From the NCBI RefSeq assembly GCF_042655385.1, contig NZ_JBHSMA010000001.1, forward strand, positions 1,550,001-1,614,000: a stretch of 64,000 nt of DNA. The letters are read 5' to 3'. Source of the DNA: Larkinella bovis (GTDB lineage: Bacteria > Bacteroidota > Bacteroidia > Cytophagales > Spirosomataceae). The notes below the pieces were generated by a model. It saw nothing but the letters and a program-made list of their open reading frames with translations. It made no database searches and was not told where the DNA came from. Of this stretch, positions 1-9,366 are shown one piece after another. A program made the position numbers and the translations under genes. Positions within the stretch are counted from its first letter, which is position 1; every line of letters begins with the position of its first letter.

Positions 1-511
1 AGGCGGGTTGGTAACGAGTACCGATCCAGTTATCCTTGACAAAATCCAACAGCTTCGGAGTTTCGGGCACCGGTTCGACGACTATCTGGACTACGGCATA
101 AACGGCAAAAATTCGGAACTGCACGCGGCCATGGGGCTTTGTCTCCTTCCGCGGGTTTCGGACCTGATTGCCGCCCGCAAAGAACGTTTCGGCCTGTATG
201 ACACCCTGCTTGACTTTTCGGAGCTGCAACGCCCCAGCCTGCGGCCCACTGTCCAGTACAACTACGCCTATTACCCGGTTGTCTTCCGGTCCGAAGCAAA
301 ACTACTGGCGGCAAAGGCGGCTTTGGAAGCCGAACAGATTTATCCGCGCCGGTATTTTTACCCGTCGCTGAACCAGTTGCCGTTTCTGAAATCGACCCAA
401 CCCTGCCCTATTTCAGAAGATATTGCGCTGCGCGTGCTCTGCCTGCCGATGTATCCCGATCTGGAATTTGAGAACATTGAAAAAACCTGCAAAATCATAA
501 ATGAATTATGA
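1..511 (+). CDS. DegT/DnrJ/EryC1/StrS-family sugar aminotransferase, C-terminal part (5' end outside window)
   Basis: The frame is open to the window edge, so the N-terminal half and the PLP-lysine (normally just before the Gly-Gly-Leu-Val-Thr stretch seen at the edge) are missing. The visible part carries the family hallmark 'GINGKNSELHAAMGL' and the C-terminal 'PRRYFYPSLNQLPFL' region that closes over the substrate. Family members transaminate nucleotide-linked keto-sugars with PLP, making amino sugars for surface glycans; this fits the polysaccharide genes that follow. The exact sugar cannot be told. The gene ends with TGA at 509-511, immediately before a hairpin repeat. Confidence 0.9.
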   Translation, partial: GGLVTSTDPVILDKIQQLRSFGHRFDDYLDYGINGKNSELHAAMGLCLLPRVSDLIAARKERFGLYDTLLDFSELQRPSLRPTVQYNYAYYPVVFRSEAKLLAAKAALEAEQIYPRRYFYPSLNQLPFLKSTQPCPISEDIALRVLCLPMYPDLEFENIEKTCKIINEL

Positions 512-590
512 GGTAAGTATGTAGCGTGATGAGTTGGCTGCCGCATCCTGGTTACGCGGAATCTGTAACGCATCACGCTTCGTTCTTACC
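512..590. repeat. Intergenic imperfect inverted repeat (element A)
   Basis: Arms GGTAAG (512-517) and AGCGTGATG (523-531) pair with CATCACGCT (571-579) and CTTACC (585-590). The 39-nt interior (532-570) resembles the interior of the element at 42362-42405, sharing AGTTGGC, CGCAT, GCGGA and TAACGC in order. It begins directly after the aminotransferase stop codon. It may terminate transcription or be a dispersed repeat. Confidence 0.6.
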
Positions 591-607
591 GCTTACTTCC
601 CTCTGCC

Positions 608-2635
608 ATGTCCTTCTTTTACCTGCTCACGTTTGTCCTGTTTGTGTTCTACATTGGCAATACGGCATCCGGTATCAGTCGACGGTCACTGCCCGAATGG
701 CTGCTGGTCTCTTTTCTCCTCTTTGCCGGTAGTGTTATTCTGACGGGTTTTGTTCTTTCCTATTTCCGGCTGACGGCCAACCCGTTTGCCTGGTCGGTAG
801 CCGTCTTTGGAACGGCCACGGTTGTCCGGATCATCTTCGGACGTCTCGTAGAACGGCGGACCTTTTCCGTCAATCGGCTGATTTGGGAAAGCCGGCTTGC
901 TTTTGGCGACTGGTTTAACTCGTTGACGCCCTATCTGCGGATTCTGTTTACGACGCTGCTGGCGACGCTGGGCCTTATTGCCGTCACCAACATCATCCTG
1001 ATTCTGTTTACCCCCCCGAATGAATGGGATAGCATGACGGGCCACCTTAACCGCGTGATGCAGTACATTCAGCGGGGGACGATGCGGCATTTTGGCGGGA
1101 CAAACTGGAACATGGACACCTACCCGAAAAGTGTGTGTACCATCCAGATTTATTCGTTTCTGATCACTGGCCGGTTCGAAAATGCCTTCAAGCTGATTCA
1201 CCACCTGTCATACTGGATGGCGATTGTGGCGGTTTTTGGTATCAGCCGGATCATTAGCAAAAGCCTGACGGCGGCTTTCTTTGCGGCCCTGTGCTACGCC
1301 CTGCTTCCTGATTTTCTGATGCAGGCTATTTCGACGGAAACCGACATTGTCCTGACGGCGTACCTCGGGACCCTGCTGTACTTCCTGTTTGCCTATTACG
1401 ACACCCGCGACGTTCGGTACCTCTACCTCACCGGCATGGCCTTTGGCATCGCCTACGGGCATAAAGTAACCTTTACGCTGCTGTTGCCCTCGGTTTTTGT
1501 GGTGATGGTGTATACGGTTTTCTGGTCGCCGACTATTCCGGTTTTCCTGAACCGGCTGAAATACCTGACGCCCGCCATCCTGGTGGGGGTTTGCCTGTTC
1601 ATGCTGCCCACGGGGTATCTGAAAAACATCGAAGTGTTCGGCCACCCGATCGGTCCCCCGACGGCTCTCCGGCATCAGTCGATCGAGCGGGCGGGCCCTT
1701 TATCGAACCTGTTCGAACAAGGAACGCGGAATGTGATCCGCTATGGCTACGATCATATCAACCTCGACGGGTTGCGGAACACGCAGTGGGGGCTCGACCT
1801 AAACCAGGTCATGCGAAAACCATTGGTTAAACTGGAAGAAATCACGAAACTCCGGCTCGACGAGGAAACCGATTTTTCCATTCAGCCCTTTTCGTTTGCC
1901 CGCCGATTTGAGTTTTACAACACCAACCCGTACTGGGGAATCATCGGTTTTGCCCTGATTCTGCCGCTGGTCTTCCTGAGCCTCATGGGCGTAACGCGCT
2001 CACGGGTTCATTTTTTTCTAGCGGTTGCCTTTGGACTTCATTTCCTGGCGCTCTCCTATTCCGCACCCTACGATCCGTTCAAAGGGCGGTATTTTATCGA
2101 AACCGGCCTGATCGGTGCCCTCTTTTTACCGCTGCTGTTTACCACACGCTGGCTCAACCTGACCCAACCGGGGCATATTGTTCAAAAAGCCGGTGTCGGT
2201 CTGGTGATCGGTCTGGGAGCCTTATCGGCCCTGTTTGCGGTTTTTCTGAACGAACGGTGTCTGCCTTTTCCAGCCTACGGACGCCCCTCGGCCTTTCAGT
2301 CGGAACGGGTGTATTTTCAGATGATGTTCCGGCCCGACAGTTATGTCCCCTACAAACGGTTTGACGAACTCGTCCCCGACACTGCTACGGTGGCGCTGGG
2401 CACCATCAACGACGATTTTGAGTATCCGCTGTACGGCAAACACCTGTCCCGGCGGCTGATCGCCATCAATCCGTTCGAGAAAGGGGTTCAACCCATTCCG
2501 AAGGAAGCCGATTACCTGTTTTTCTCGAAAAACGTCATCCAACCGCAACCGGGTGACATCCGACTCGGAACCGATACGACGATGAAAGGGCTGATTGTGC
2601 CCGGTGAAGATTATTATTTACGTAAACTGAAGTAA
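608..2635 (+). CDS. Polytopic membrane glycosyltransferase-like protein (GT-C type)
   Basis: This is a 675-aa protein with about a dozen hydrophobic segments in the first 560 residues and a soluble C-terminal tail of about 110 residues. An acidic residue in the first large extracytoplasmic loop (W140-D141, in NEWDSMTGHLNRV) sits where GT-C enzymes such as the GT39/ArnT families carry their catalytic aspartate. Such enzymes use polyprenyl-phosphate sugars as donors on the outer face of the inner membrane. The ATG at 608 is the first start after the upstream hairpin. Donor and acceptor are unknown. The family assignment comes from topology and loop motif and is moderately secure. Confidence 0.7.
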   Translation: MSFFYLLTFVLFVFYIGNTASGISRRSLPEWLLVSFLLFAGSVILTGFVLSYFRLTANPFAWSVAVFGTATVVRIIFGRLVERRTFSVNRLIWESRLAFGDWFNSLTPYLRILFTTLLATLGLIAVTNIILILFTPPNEWDSMTGHLNRVMQYIQRGTMRHFGGTNWNMDTYPKSVCTIQIYSFLITGRFENAFKLIHHLSYWMAIVAVFGISRIISKSLTAAFFAALCYALLPDFLMQAISTETDIVLTAYLGTLLYFLFAYYDTRDVRYLYLTGMAFGIAYGHKVTFTLLLPSVFVVMVYTVFWSPTIPVFLNRLKYLTPAILVGVCLFMLPTGYLKNIEVFGHPIGPPTALRHQSIERAGPLSNLFEQGTRNVIRYGYDHINLDGLRNTQWGLDLNQVMRKPLVKLEEITKLRLDEETDFSIQPFSFARRFEFYNTNPYWGIIGFALILPLVFLSLMGVTRSRVHFFLAVAFGLHFLALSYSAPYDPFKGRYFIETGLIGALFLPLLFTTRWLNLTQPGHIVQKAGVGLVIGLGALSALFAVFLNERCLPFPAYGRPSAFQSERVYFQMMFRPDSYVPYKRFDELVPDTATVALGTINDDFEYPLYGKHLSRRLIAINPFEKGVQPIPKEADYLFFSKNVIQPQPGDIRLGTDTTMKGLIVPGEDYYLRKLK

Positions 2636-2644
2636 GCGACGGAT

Positions 2645-3352
2645 ATGACCATTGCCATCATGCAGCCTTATTTCCTGCCTTACATCGGTTATCTGCAACT
2701 GATGAAAGCCGTCGATAAATTCATTCTGTACGACGACGTCGCCTACATCAACCGGGGCTGGATCAACCGCAACCGGCTGCTGCTGAACGGGAAAGATCAT
2801 TTGTTCACCATTCCGCTGAAGGATGCCAGCCAGAACAAACGCATTCGCGACGTGGAATTAAGCGACGACCCGAAATGGCGGTCAAAATTGCTGAAAACAA
2901 TCGAACAGGCTTACCGGAAAGCACCTTTTTATACAACGGTTTATCCCTTGCTGGAAAAAATCGTAAACTTGGAGGTCCGGACGATTGCCGAACTGGTCGG
3001 TGGTAGTTTATCCCTGTTGAATGCTTATCTGGGCATTCAAACCGAGATGGTACCCAGTTCCACGGTATATGGCAACGACGAGTTAAAGGCGCAGGACCGG
3101 ATTCTGGACATTTGTTTGCGGGAAAATGCCAGCCGCTATATCAATCCGATCGGCGGACAGGAACTCTACGACCGGCAGCGGTTTGCGGAGGAAGGTATCG
3201 ACTTGTTTTTTATCCAGTCGAAACGCGTGGCATACCCGCAGTTCAAAAACGAATTTGTGCCCTGGCTTTCCATCGCCGACGTGCTGATGTTCAACGACGT
3301 GCCCGCCGTGCAGACCATGCTGGACGCGTACGAATTAATTGTCAATGAGTGA
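2645..3352 (+). CDS. WbqC family protein
   Basis: The 235-aa protein opens with 'IAIMQPYFLPYIGYLQL' and continues with 'LYDDVAYINRGWINRN', the signature of the WbqC-like family (PF08889). These proteins occur in O-antigen and other glycan clusters next to sugar aminotransferases. Their biochemical role is poorly defined; several lie beside genes for amino-sugar modification. It starts 9 nt after the preceding stop. The stop TGA (3350-3352) lies inside the left end of a strong hairpin (3351-3438). The cytosolic prediction follows from the absence of a signal peptide or membrane segment. Confidence 0.88.
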   Translation: MTIAIMQPYFLPYIGYLQLMKAVDKFILYDDVAYINRGWINRNRLLLNGKDHLFTIPLKDASQNKRIRDVELSDDPKWRSKLLKTIEQAYRKAPFYTTVYPLLEKIVNLEVRTIAELVGGSLSLLNAYLGIQTEMVPSSTVYGNDELKAQDRILDICLRENASRYINPIGGQELYDRQRFAEEGIDLFFIQSKRVAYPQFKNEFVPWLSIADVLMFNDVPAVQTMLDAYELIVNE

Positions 3353-3438
3353 AAGCGTGAAAGAGCGAAAGAGTGAATAACTTCGCAGGAAGTAGTTAAT
3401 TGACAAAATTATTCACTCTTTCGCTCTTTCGCTCTTTC
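3351..3438. repeat. Long near-perfect hairpin built from GAAAGAGY units (element B)
   Basis: Positions 3351-3380 pair with 3409-3438 in 28 of 30 positions around a 28-nt loop. Each arm is a tandem array of an octamer-like unit, GAAAGAGC or GAAAGAGT. The left arm begins on the last two bases of the wbqC stop codon, and the right arm ends 18 nt before the next start codon. No T-run follows the stem, so a simple intrinsic terminator is not obvious. Related arms occur at 37824-37898 and 57455-57476. Confidence 0.85.
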
Positions 3439-3456
3439 CCAATTAACTCTCACAAC

Positions 3457-4110
3457 ATGGCTAAAGTTGTCATTTTTGGTGTACTGGATACCGCCGAACT
3501 GGCGCATTTTTACCTGACCCACGATTCGGAACACGAGGTGGTGGCGTTTACCGTAAACCGCGACTACCTGAAAGAGACGGAGTTCAAAGGCCTTCCGGTG
3601 GTGGCGTTTGAAGACGTGGAGACGGTTTTTCCCCCGCAGGAATTCAGGTTTTTCGCGCCCATGACCGGCCGGAAAATGAACAAGAACCGGGAGAAAGTCT
3701 ATCTGGAAGCCAAGGCCAAAGGGTATGAATGCATTTCGTACATCAGTTCCAGAGCGACGGTTTTTAACAACCCGATCGGTGAAAACTGCTTCATTCTGGA
3801 GGACAACACAATCCAGCCCTTTACGACCATTGGCAACAATGTTGTGTTGTGGAGTGGCAACCACATCGGTCACCACGGCCAGATCAGAGACCACGTCTTT
3901 TTCACCTCACACGTCGTGCTGTCGGGGCATTGCGTGGTCGAGTCCTACTGTTTTTTCGGGGTCAACAGCACCATCCGCGATTACCTGACCATCGCCGAAG
4001 GCACGCTGGTCGGCATGGCCGCGTCCATCACCAAATCGACCGAAGCCTGGGGCGTCTACATGGGCAATCCCGCCGAGAAAAAACCGATTCCAAGCCACAA
4101 AGTGTATTGA
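3457..4110 (+). CDS. NeuD/PglD-like sugar O- or N-acetyltransferase (left-handed beta-helix)
   Basis: The protein is 217 aa from the ATG at 3457; an upstream in-frame codon at 3400 would place the start inside the hairpin and is rejected. The N-terminal 90 residues look like the PglD-type sugar-binding Rossmann domain (VVIFGVLDTAELAHFYL). From about residue 105 come hexapeptide repeats (PIGENCFILEDNTIQPFTTI, IGNNVV, IRDHVF, IAEGTLVGMAA) and a closing GNPAEKK. Such enzymes transfer acetyl from acetyl-CoA to amino sugars or sialic-acid-like sugars. The stop overlaps the next start (TTGA at 4107-4110). Confidence 0.82.
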   Translation: MAKVVIFGVLDTAELAHFYLTHDSEHEVVAFTVNRDYLKETEFKGLPVVAFEDVETVFPPQEFRFFAPMTGRKMNKNREKVYLEAKAKGYECISYISSRATVFNNPIGENCFILEDNTIQPFTTIGNNVVLWSGNHIGHHGQIRDHVFFTSHVVLSGHCVVESYCFFGVNSTIRDYLTIAEGTLVGMAASITKSTEAWGVYMGNPAEKKPIPSHKVY

Positions 4111-5306
4111 AAAAGATTCTTCTGATCGGCCACGATGCCAACCGGGCGGGTGCGCAGTTGGTGTTGTTGCAGATGCTCCAGATGCTCAAACAGCGGAATA
4201 TTCCGACGCACCTGCTGCTGGCGGGGGATGGTTCGCTGGAAACCGAATACCGACACCTTACCGGCGTCACCAAACTCCCACAGCCCGTCGAGCGGTTATA
4301 CGGACGGCGAATCGATAAAGTACTTTACCTCCTGCGCATCGGTCAGTGGCTGCACCGGCGCGAAGAACAACGTCGTCGGCAGGCCTTTGAAGCAGAACTC
4401 CGGGCGCAGAACATCGGGCTGGTGATGGTCAACACCATTACCAGTTCCAAAACCTACCGCGCCATTCATGACCTGGTCAAATCGTATCCGGTCATTCTCT
4501 TCGTGCATGAGCTCGAAATGGCGGTTCGGATGTACACCCAGCCGGATCATCTGCGGTTTATGCTCGATCATACCGATCGGATGATTGCGGTTTCCCGGGC
4601 CGTGGCGCGGCATTACGTCGAAACATACGGTTTTGATCCGGCCCACATCAGCACGTTTCAGCTCATCGATATTCCGAACCTGCTGCAAAAAATTAATCAC
4701 GCCCGGCAGTTGCCCGATGTCCTAATCCAGCACGGGATTCCGGCCAATGCGCTCGTTATCGGCGGGTGTGGCAATGCGGAGTGGCGCAAAGGCAACGACC
4801 TCTTCAACGTCATCGCCCGACAGGTCATCAGCCGGTATCCGGATTTGCCGGTATATTTCGTCTGGGTCGGGATGCCGCGTACCCCCCTGTACGAGGACCT
4901 GGCGCTGGATCTGGAAAAAGCCGGTCTGGCTGACCGGGTGCTACTTATCGAGCCGACGCCCGAGGTTTTCCGCTATACCACGCGTTTTGATATATTTGCA
5001 CTTTGTTCCCGCGAAGATCCGTACCCGCTGGTGGTGCTGGAGGCTGCGCTGAGCGAAACGCCGGTCGTGTGTTTTGAGAAGGCCGGAGGTGCGCCGGAAC
5101 TCGTTGAAAACGACGGCGGTTTTGTGGTCCCGTATCTCGACACGGTTTCGATGGCCGACCGGATCGGTGCCCTGATCGAGGATCCAACGCAACGCCGGAC
5201 GATGGGACAAACGCTCCGGCGGAAAGTCATTGAACGTCATTCGTCCGAACAGAGCATGGATTCGTTTCTGTCCATAGTCAATCAACTGTCCGCCCTAACA
5301 ACCTGA
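4107..5306 (+). CDS. Glycosyltransferase family 4 (GT-B fold), TTG start
   Basis: The frame is open further upstream, but the homologous beginning is '(M)KKILLIGHDANRAGAQLVL', which puts the start at TTG 4107 overlapping the previous TGA by translational coupling; the predicted length is 399 aa. The N-terminal loop 'ANRAGAQ' is typical of GT4 acceptor domains. The C-terminal donor domain has the nucleotide-sugar signature SREDPYPLVVLEAAL near residues 300-315. It is a cytosolic or membrane-associated enzyme adding a sugar to a lipid-linked glycan. Specificity is unknown. Confidence 0.85.
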   Translation: MKKILLIGHDANRAGAQLVLLQMLQMLKQRNIPTHLLLAGDGSLETEYRHLTGVTKLPQPVERLYGRRIDKVLYLLRIGQWLHRREEQRRRQAFEAELRAQNIGLVMVNTITSSKTYRAIHDLVKSYPVILFVHELEMAVRMYTQPDHLRFMLDHTDRMIAVSRAVARHYVETYGFDPAHISTFQLIDIPNLLQKINHARQLPDVLIQHGIPANALVIGGCGNAEWRKGNDLFNVIARQVISRYPDLPVYFVWVGMPRTPLYEDLALDLEKAGLADRVLLIEPTPEVFRYTTRFDIFALCSREDPYPLVVLEAALSETPVVCFEKAGGAPELVENDGGFVVPYLDTVSMADRIGALIEDPTQRRTMGQTLRRKVIERHSSEQSMDSFLSIVNQLSALTT

Positions 5307-5307
5307 T

Positions 5308-6402
5308 ATGAGTGTGAGTAAACCAGCCGGTCATTTGCCCCAACTGGATGCCTTACGGGCTTTTGCCGTGACCTTTGTCCTGATCTTTCACTGGTTTCCG
5401 CAGGATGCATGGATTAATTTTTTGCCGAACGGTTCCATTGGCGTCACGCTGTTTTTCGTTCTGAGCGGTTTTTTGATCACCCGCATTCTGATCCAGAACC
5501 GCAACCAGATTCTGGCCGGTAAAACCACGCATTCGGCGGTTTACAAAAATTTTATTGTTCGCCGGGCGTTGCGGATTTTCCCGATTTACTACCTGTTTAT
5601 CACCTTTGTTTACTTCGTTCTGCCCCATACCTCGGACATTCGCCAGTTTCCGGCGTATTATTATCTCTACGGGTATAACATTCTGCTTCACCAAACCGGC
5701 AACTGGCCCGACCTGCTCTCGCCCTTATGGTCGCTGTCGGTGGAGGAACAATTTTACATTGTCTGGCCAACGGTCATTTTACTGACTCCGCGCTCACAAC
5801 TGCGGAATATGATCCTTTTCACGATCATCATGGGACTCGCTTCCCGGATTTTGTGGGCACTGGATGGCAACCGGGAAGGCGTTCTGACGCTCACCTGCCT
5901 GGATTCGTTCGGCATTGGAGCCCTGTGGAGTTACTTCGTGGTCGAGCAGCCCGATGCCATCCCGGTTTTCAAAAAACAGTTGCGGTGGGCGACGCTGCTG
6001 GCCCTGGCGCTGTTTATCTTCATGCTGACGCAACCGTACACCAGTTTTTTCCGGATTTACCAGCGCACGCTGATTTCTGTGCTGTCCCTGTACGTGATTG
6101 TCCACGCATCGATCGGTTTTCGCGGCATCATCGGCCGGATTCTTACCCATCCGGCGCTGCTTTACATGGGAAAAATCAGTTACGGGATGTACCTCTATCA
6201 CATGGCGGTTTCGGGATATCTCACCGGGTGGGTCCTGACCAAAGCAAGCCGGTTTTCGCCCGTTTCGCTGCATACTCCCTGGATTCACTTCGTCAGCAGT
6301 TTCGTGTTGCTGATGATCGTGGCCTCGCTTTCGTGGTTTTTCATCGAAAAGCCCGTCAATCATTTAAAGCGGTTTTTTACGTACTCAAAATCAGCCGCAT
6401 GA
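5308..6402 (+). CDS. Acyltransferase 3 family membrane protein (OafA-like)
   Basis: The protein is 364 aa with about ten membrane segments. The N-terminus has the acyltransferase-3 pattern (LPQLDALRAFAVTFVLIFHW, then GVTLFFVLSGFLITR), followed by 'VRRALRIFPIYY' and 'PLWSLSVEEQFYIVWP', all diagnostic of the OafA/NodX family. These inner-membrane proteins acylate sugars, often as O-acetylation of O-antigen or exopolysaccharide. It starts 1 nt after the preceding stop and its own stop overlaps the next start in ATGA (6399-6402). The acyl donor and target sugar cannot be read from sequence. Confidence 0.92.
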   Translation: MSVSKPAGHLPQLDALRAFAVTFVLIFHWFPQDAWINFLPNGSIGVTLFFVLSGFLITRILIQNRNQILAGKTTHSAVYKNFIVRRALRIFPIYYLFITFVYFVLPHTSDIRQFPAYYYLYGYNILLHQTGNWPDLLSPLWSLSVEEQFYIVWPTVILLTPRSQLRNMILFTIIMGLASRILWALDGNREGVLTLTCLDSFGIGALWSYFVVEQPDAIPVFKKQLRWATLLALALFIFMLTQPYTSFFRIYQRTLISVLSLYVIVHASIGFRGIIGRILTHPALLYMGKISYGMYLYHMAVSGYLTGWVLTKASRFSPVSLHTPWIHFVSSFVLLMIVASLSWFFIEKPVNHLKRFFTYSKSAA

Positions 6403-7388
6403 CCCTCGCTTTCACGATTTGTTCAATTAATTACCTGGCGCAGGCCCGCACCCTGGGCGATTCGCTGCGGCAAACCAATCCCGACTGGCACTACATCATC
6501 GGTCTGGTCGATAAACTGGATCAGGCGAACCTGCCCGCTCCCCTCCTGCCCGACTACCCGATGCTGGAGGTCGATCAGATTGAAATTGAGGACTTTGCGG
6601 GCATGTGCGAGCGGTACGACATTACGGAGCTGAACACCGCCGTAAAACCGTTTTACATCGATTATTTTTTCCGCCATTATCCCGACGCCACCGAAGTCAT
6701 TTATTTCGACCCGGATATTATCGTATTCCAGCCGCTGACGGAACTCCGGCAGAAGCTGGGTACCCACAACCTGGTGTTGACTCCACACATTTGCCAGCCT
6801 ATCAACGACTGGCTGATTCCCAACGAGTTGAACCACCTGAATACCGGCACCTTCAACCTCGGCTTTATTGGCTTGCAGAAAACCGACGAGTCGAACCGGT
6901 TTGTGCAGTGGTGGAAAAAACGGCTGGTGAACGAGTGCCGGATCGACCTGTGCAACGGTCTGTTCGTCGATCAGCACTGGGTCAATTTCGCCCCGATTTA
7001 CTACGATCGGGTTTACATCGACAAGCATCCGGGTTACAACGCGGCCTACTGGAACCTGCACGAACGCTTTTTTTCCGAGCAAAATGGCGTCTGGAAAGTC
7101 AACGAAACGGCCGATTTGCGGTTTTTCCACTACAGCGGATACGGTATTCACAAACCGCAGGAGGTTTCCAAATACCAGAACCGGTTTACGTTTGAGGCCC
7201 GGCCTGATATTGTGCCCCTGTTTGACCTATACCGCCAGCGGCTGCTGGACAACCATAACGAAACGTACCGCGCTTATCCCTGTTTTTACATCAAACCGCC
7301 CAAAGTGCTGTATTACCAGAAAGTGCGAAAAACGCTGAAATCTCCGCTCGAAACATTACTTTCGAAGTTGAAAGAGGGTTATTCCTGA
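6399..7388 (+). CDS. GT-A-like glycosyltransferase, paralogue of the gene at 9367
   Basis: The start is the ATG at 6399 (ATGA overlap), giving 329 aa beginning 'MTLAFTICSINYLAQARTLG'; a longer open frame upstream is a shadow of the acyltransferase. The block 'EVIYFDPDIIVFQPL' contains a DxD-type metal/nucleotide-sugar motif (FDPDI), and 'HLNTGTFNLGFIGL' and 'FVDQHWVNFAP' match the organisation of GT8-like retaining enzymes. The protein at 9367 has the same block order. No membrane segment is visible. Donor and acceptor are unknown. No gene starts in the 124 nt that follow, so a new transcript may begin before 7513. Confidence 0.75.
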   Translation: MTLAFTICSINYLAQARTLGDSLRQTNPDWHYIIGLVDKLDQANLPAPLLPDYPMLEVDQIEIEDFAGMCERYDITELNTAVKPFYIDYFFRHYPDATEVIYFDPDIIVFQPLTELRQKLGTHNLVLTPHICQPINDWLIPNELNHLNTGTFNLGFIGLQKTDESNRFVQWWKKRLVNECRIDLCNGLFVDQHWVNFAPIYYDRVYIDKHPGYNAAYWNLHERFFSEQNGVWKVNETADLRFFHYSGYGIHKPQEVSKYQNRFTFEARPDIVPLFDLYRQRLLDNHNETYRAYPCFYIKPPKVLYYQKVRKTLKSPLETLLSKLKEGYS

Positions 7389-7512
7389 GACGGTTTCCCG
7401 TGTATCACCTTCACACGACAGGATGACAATATACTTATATTCAGACCATAACAACAATTAAAACCATAAACCCAGAACCGTAAATTAATCTCCTTGAAAC
7501 GGTTTGCCACGA

Positions 7513-8346
7513 ATGAGTACATCAAATAAGCATCCGCAGTTGGCCTGTGTTGTCATTCCGGTATACCAGTCGTCGCTGACGGACTATGAACAGATTTCGC
7601 TGACACAATGCCTGCGCGTGCTGGGAACGTACCCGATTATTGTTGTAAAACCGGCTTCGCTCGATATTACCTTCCTGACGGGCCCGCATCCTCAGCTCCA
7701 GGCCCGGTCGTTCGATGATGCGTATTTTAAAAGTGTCCAGTCCTATAACCGGCTGATGCTGTCGGAAGAATTTTATCAGGCGTTTACGGATTTCGAATTC
7801 ATGCTGATTTACCAGCTGGATGCGTTTGTCTTTAAAGATGAGCTAACGGACTGGTGTAAAAGTGGTTACGAATACATTGGTGCCCCCTGGCTGCGCGACC
7901 GCGATTTTACCGGCTGGGCCGATGAATTCGTGTTCAACGTCAAGAAGAAAATTGCGATCTGGCTGGATTTAAAAAAAGACGATGGCGTGACGCCCCGCGA
8001 AATTACGTCGCTGAACGGCGTGGGCAATGGCGGTTTTTCGCTGCGTAAAGTTTCGTCCTTACTGCGCTGGATTCGATTCTACCGCCGAAAAATCGCCAAT
8101 TACGAGAAAATTCACGCGCACCAATACAACGAAGATGTGTTTTGGGGCATCGAAATTAACCGCTACTGGCCCATTCTGAACGTTCCGGATTTTCGGACGG
8201 CGATGCGGTTTTCGGTGGAGTTTTACCCGGAGCGGGCGATTCCGGTTTATAACAAAGGACAACTCCCCTTTGGCTGTCATGCCTGGAATATCCACGGAAC
8301 CGATTACTGGCGACCCATTTTTGCACGCTATGGCTACACCATCTGA
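7513..8346 (+). CDS. DUF5672 family protein (glycosyltransferase-like)
   Basis: The ATG at 7513 (277 aa) is preferred over an in-frame TTG nine bases upstream. The blocks 'ACVVIPVYQSSLTDYEQ', 'LIYQLDAFVFKDEL' and 'EYIGAPWL', followed by 'GNGGFSLRKVSS' and 'NEDVFWG', are those of DUF5672 (PF18922), a family found inside bacterial glycan loci and thought to be glycosyltransferase-related. The 'YQLDAF' segment may be the metal/nucleotide site. The 3' end overlaps the next gene by 17 nt, indicating one operon. Biochemical function is not established for this family. Confidence 0.82.
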   Translation: MSTSNKHPQLACVVIPVYQSSLTDYEQISLTQCLRVLGTYPIIVVKPASLDITFLTGPHPQLQARSFDDAYFKSVQSYNRLMLSEEFYQAFTDFEFMLIYQLDAFVFKDELTDWCKSGYEYIGAPWLRDRDFTGWADEFVFNVKKKIAIWLDLKKDDGVTPREITSLNGVGNGGFSLRKVSSLLRWIRFYRRKIANYEKIHAHQYNEDVFWGIEINRYWPILNVPDFRTAMRFSVEFYPERAIPVYNKGQLPFGCHAWNIHGTDYWRPIFARYGYTI

Positions 8347-9358
8347 TCCGAACCGCCCAACCATTTCGGTGGCACTCTGCACCTACAACGGCGCAGCGTA
8401 CCTCGAAACGCAGCTCCAGACTCTGCTGGCCCAAAGCTGGCTGCCCGATGAACTCGTGGTGTGTGACGACGATTCAAGCGATGCCACGCGGAACATTCTG
8501 GCGCAATTTGCTACCAATGCGCCGTTTTCGGTCCGGCTTTTTCACAATCCCGAACGACTGGGATACAACAAGAATTTCGAAAAAGCCCTGTCGCTCTGCA
8601 CGGGTGAGTTGCTTTTTATCTGTGATCAGGACGATGCCTGGTTACCCGAGAAAATTGAAACCCTGGCCCATTACCTGATTCAGCACCCCGACACCGACCT
8701 GGTTTTTACGAATGCCCACATTGCCGATGCTAGTCTGAAGAATACGGGCAAATTGTTCTGGGATACGGTCCGGTTTACCGAACCCATCCGCCAGCGCTGG
8801 CTCCGGGGTGAAGCGATGGAAGTGCTGCTGGACGGCAACCGGGTGATGGGCTGTGCGTCCGCCCTGCGACGCCGGTTTCTGACGGATTTTCTACCCATTC
8901 CCAGCTTACCCAACTACATTTATGACGGCTGGATGGGGCTGATCGGGGCCGCCAGGGGTACGATTGACTTTTACGAAAAACCGCTGATCTGGTACCGAAC
9001 GCACGAAAAGCAACAGGTCGGCACGCGGCCCCCAGAAGCAGGTAAACCGGTCAGCCTGAAGGAACGGTTTTCGCGACCCCATCAAGAAAAACTTGAACCA
9101 CTCATCCATAAATACCAGGAAATCAATCAGTTACACCGTTTAATCACCGAACGATTTCCCCAAAAAACGCCCGGGCTTCGGCTCTTTGACCGGCGGTTGG
9201 CCCATTACTACCGGCGAAGCACAATGCCTGACGGGCGGTTTTTCCGAATCGGGCCGGTTTTCCGGGAATTGCTGGCGGGCAATTACCACCGGTATGCTGA
9301 TCAGGAAGCCAATCACTCGGCTCCGTATCTGGCCGCGCTTGGCGATTTACTTGAATAA
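8330..9358 (+). CDS. Glycosyltransferase family 2
   Basis: The start at ATG 8330 ('MATPSDPNRPTISVALCTYN', 342 aa) lies within the 3' end of the preceding gene. The N-terminal GT2 core shows 'VALCTYNGAAYLETQL', 'DELVVCDDDSSDAT' and the metal-binding 'ICDQDDAWLP' near residues 98-107. A C-terminal extension of about 100 residues is basic and lacks membrane segments. Family members are inverting enzymes that elongate lipid-linked glycans in the cytosol. The sugar is unknown. Gene order (DUF5672, GT2, GT-A-like) suggests they build one repeat unit. Confidence 0.88.
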   Translation: MATPSDPNRPTISVALCTYNGAAYLETQLQTLLAQSWLPDELVVCDDDSSDATRNILAQFATNAPFSVRLFHNPERLGYNKNFEKALSLCTGELLFICDQDDAWLPEKIETLAHYLIQHPDTDLVFTNAHIADASLKNTGKLFWDTVRFTEPIRQRWLRGEAMEVLLDGNRVMGCASALRRRFLTDFLPIPSLPNYIYDGWMGLIGAARGTIDFYEKPLIWYRTHEKQQVGTRPPEAGKPVSLKERFSRPHQEKLEPLIHKYQEINQLHRLITERFPQKTPGLRLFDRRLAHYYRRSTMPDGRFFRIGPVFRELLAGNYHRYADQEANHSAPYLAALGDLLE

Positions 9359-9366
9359 CAAACGAT

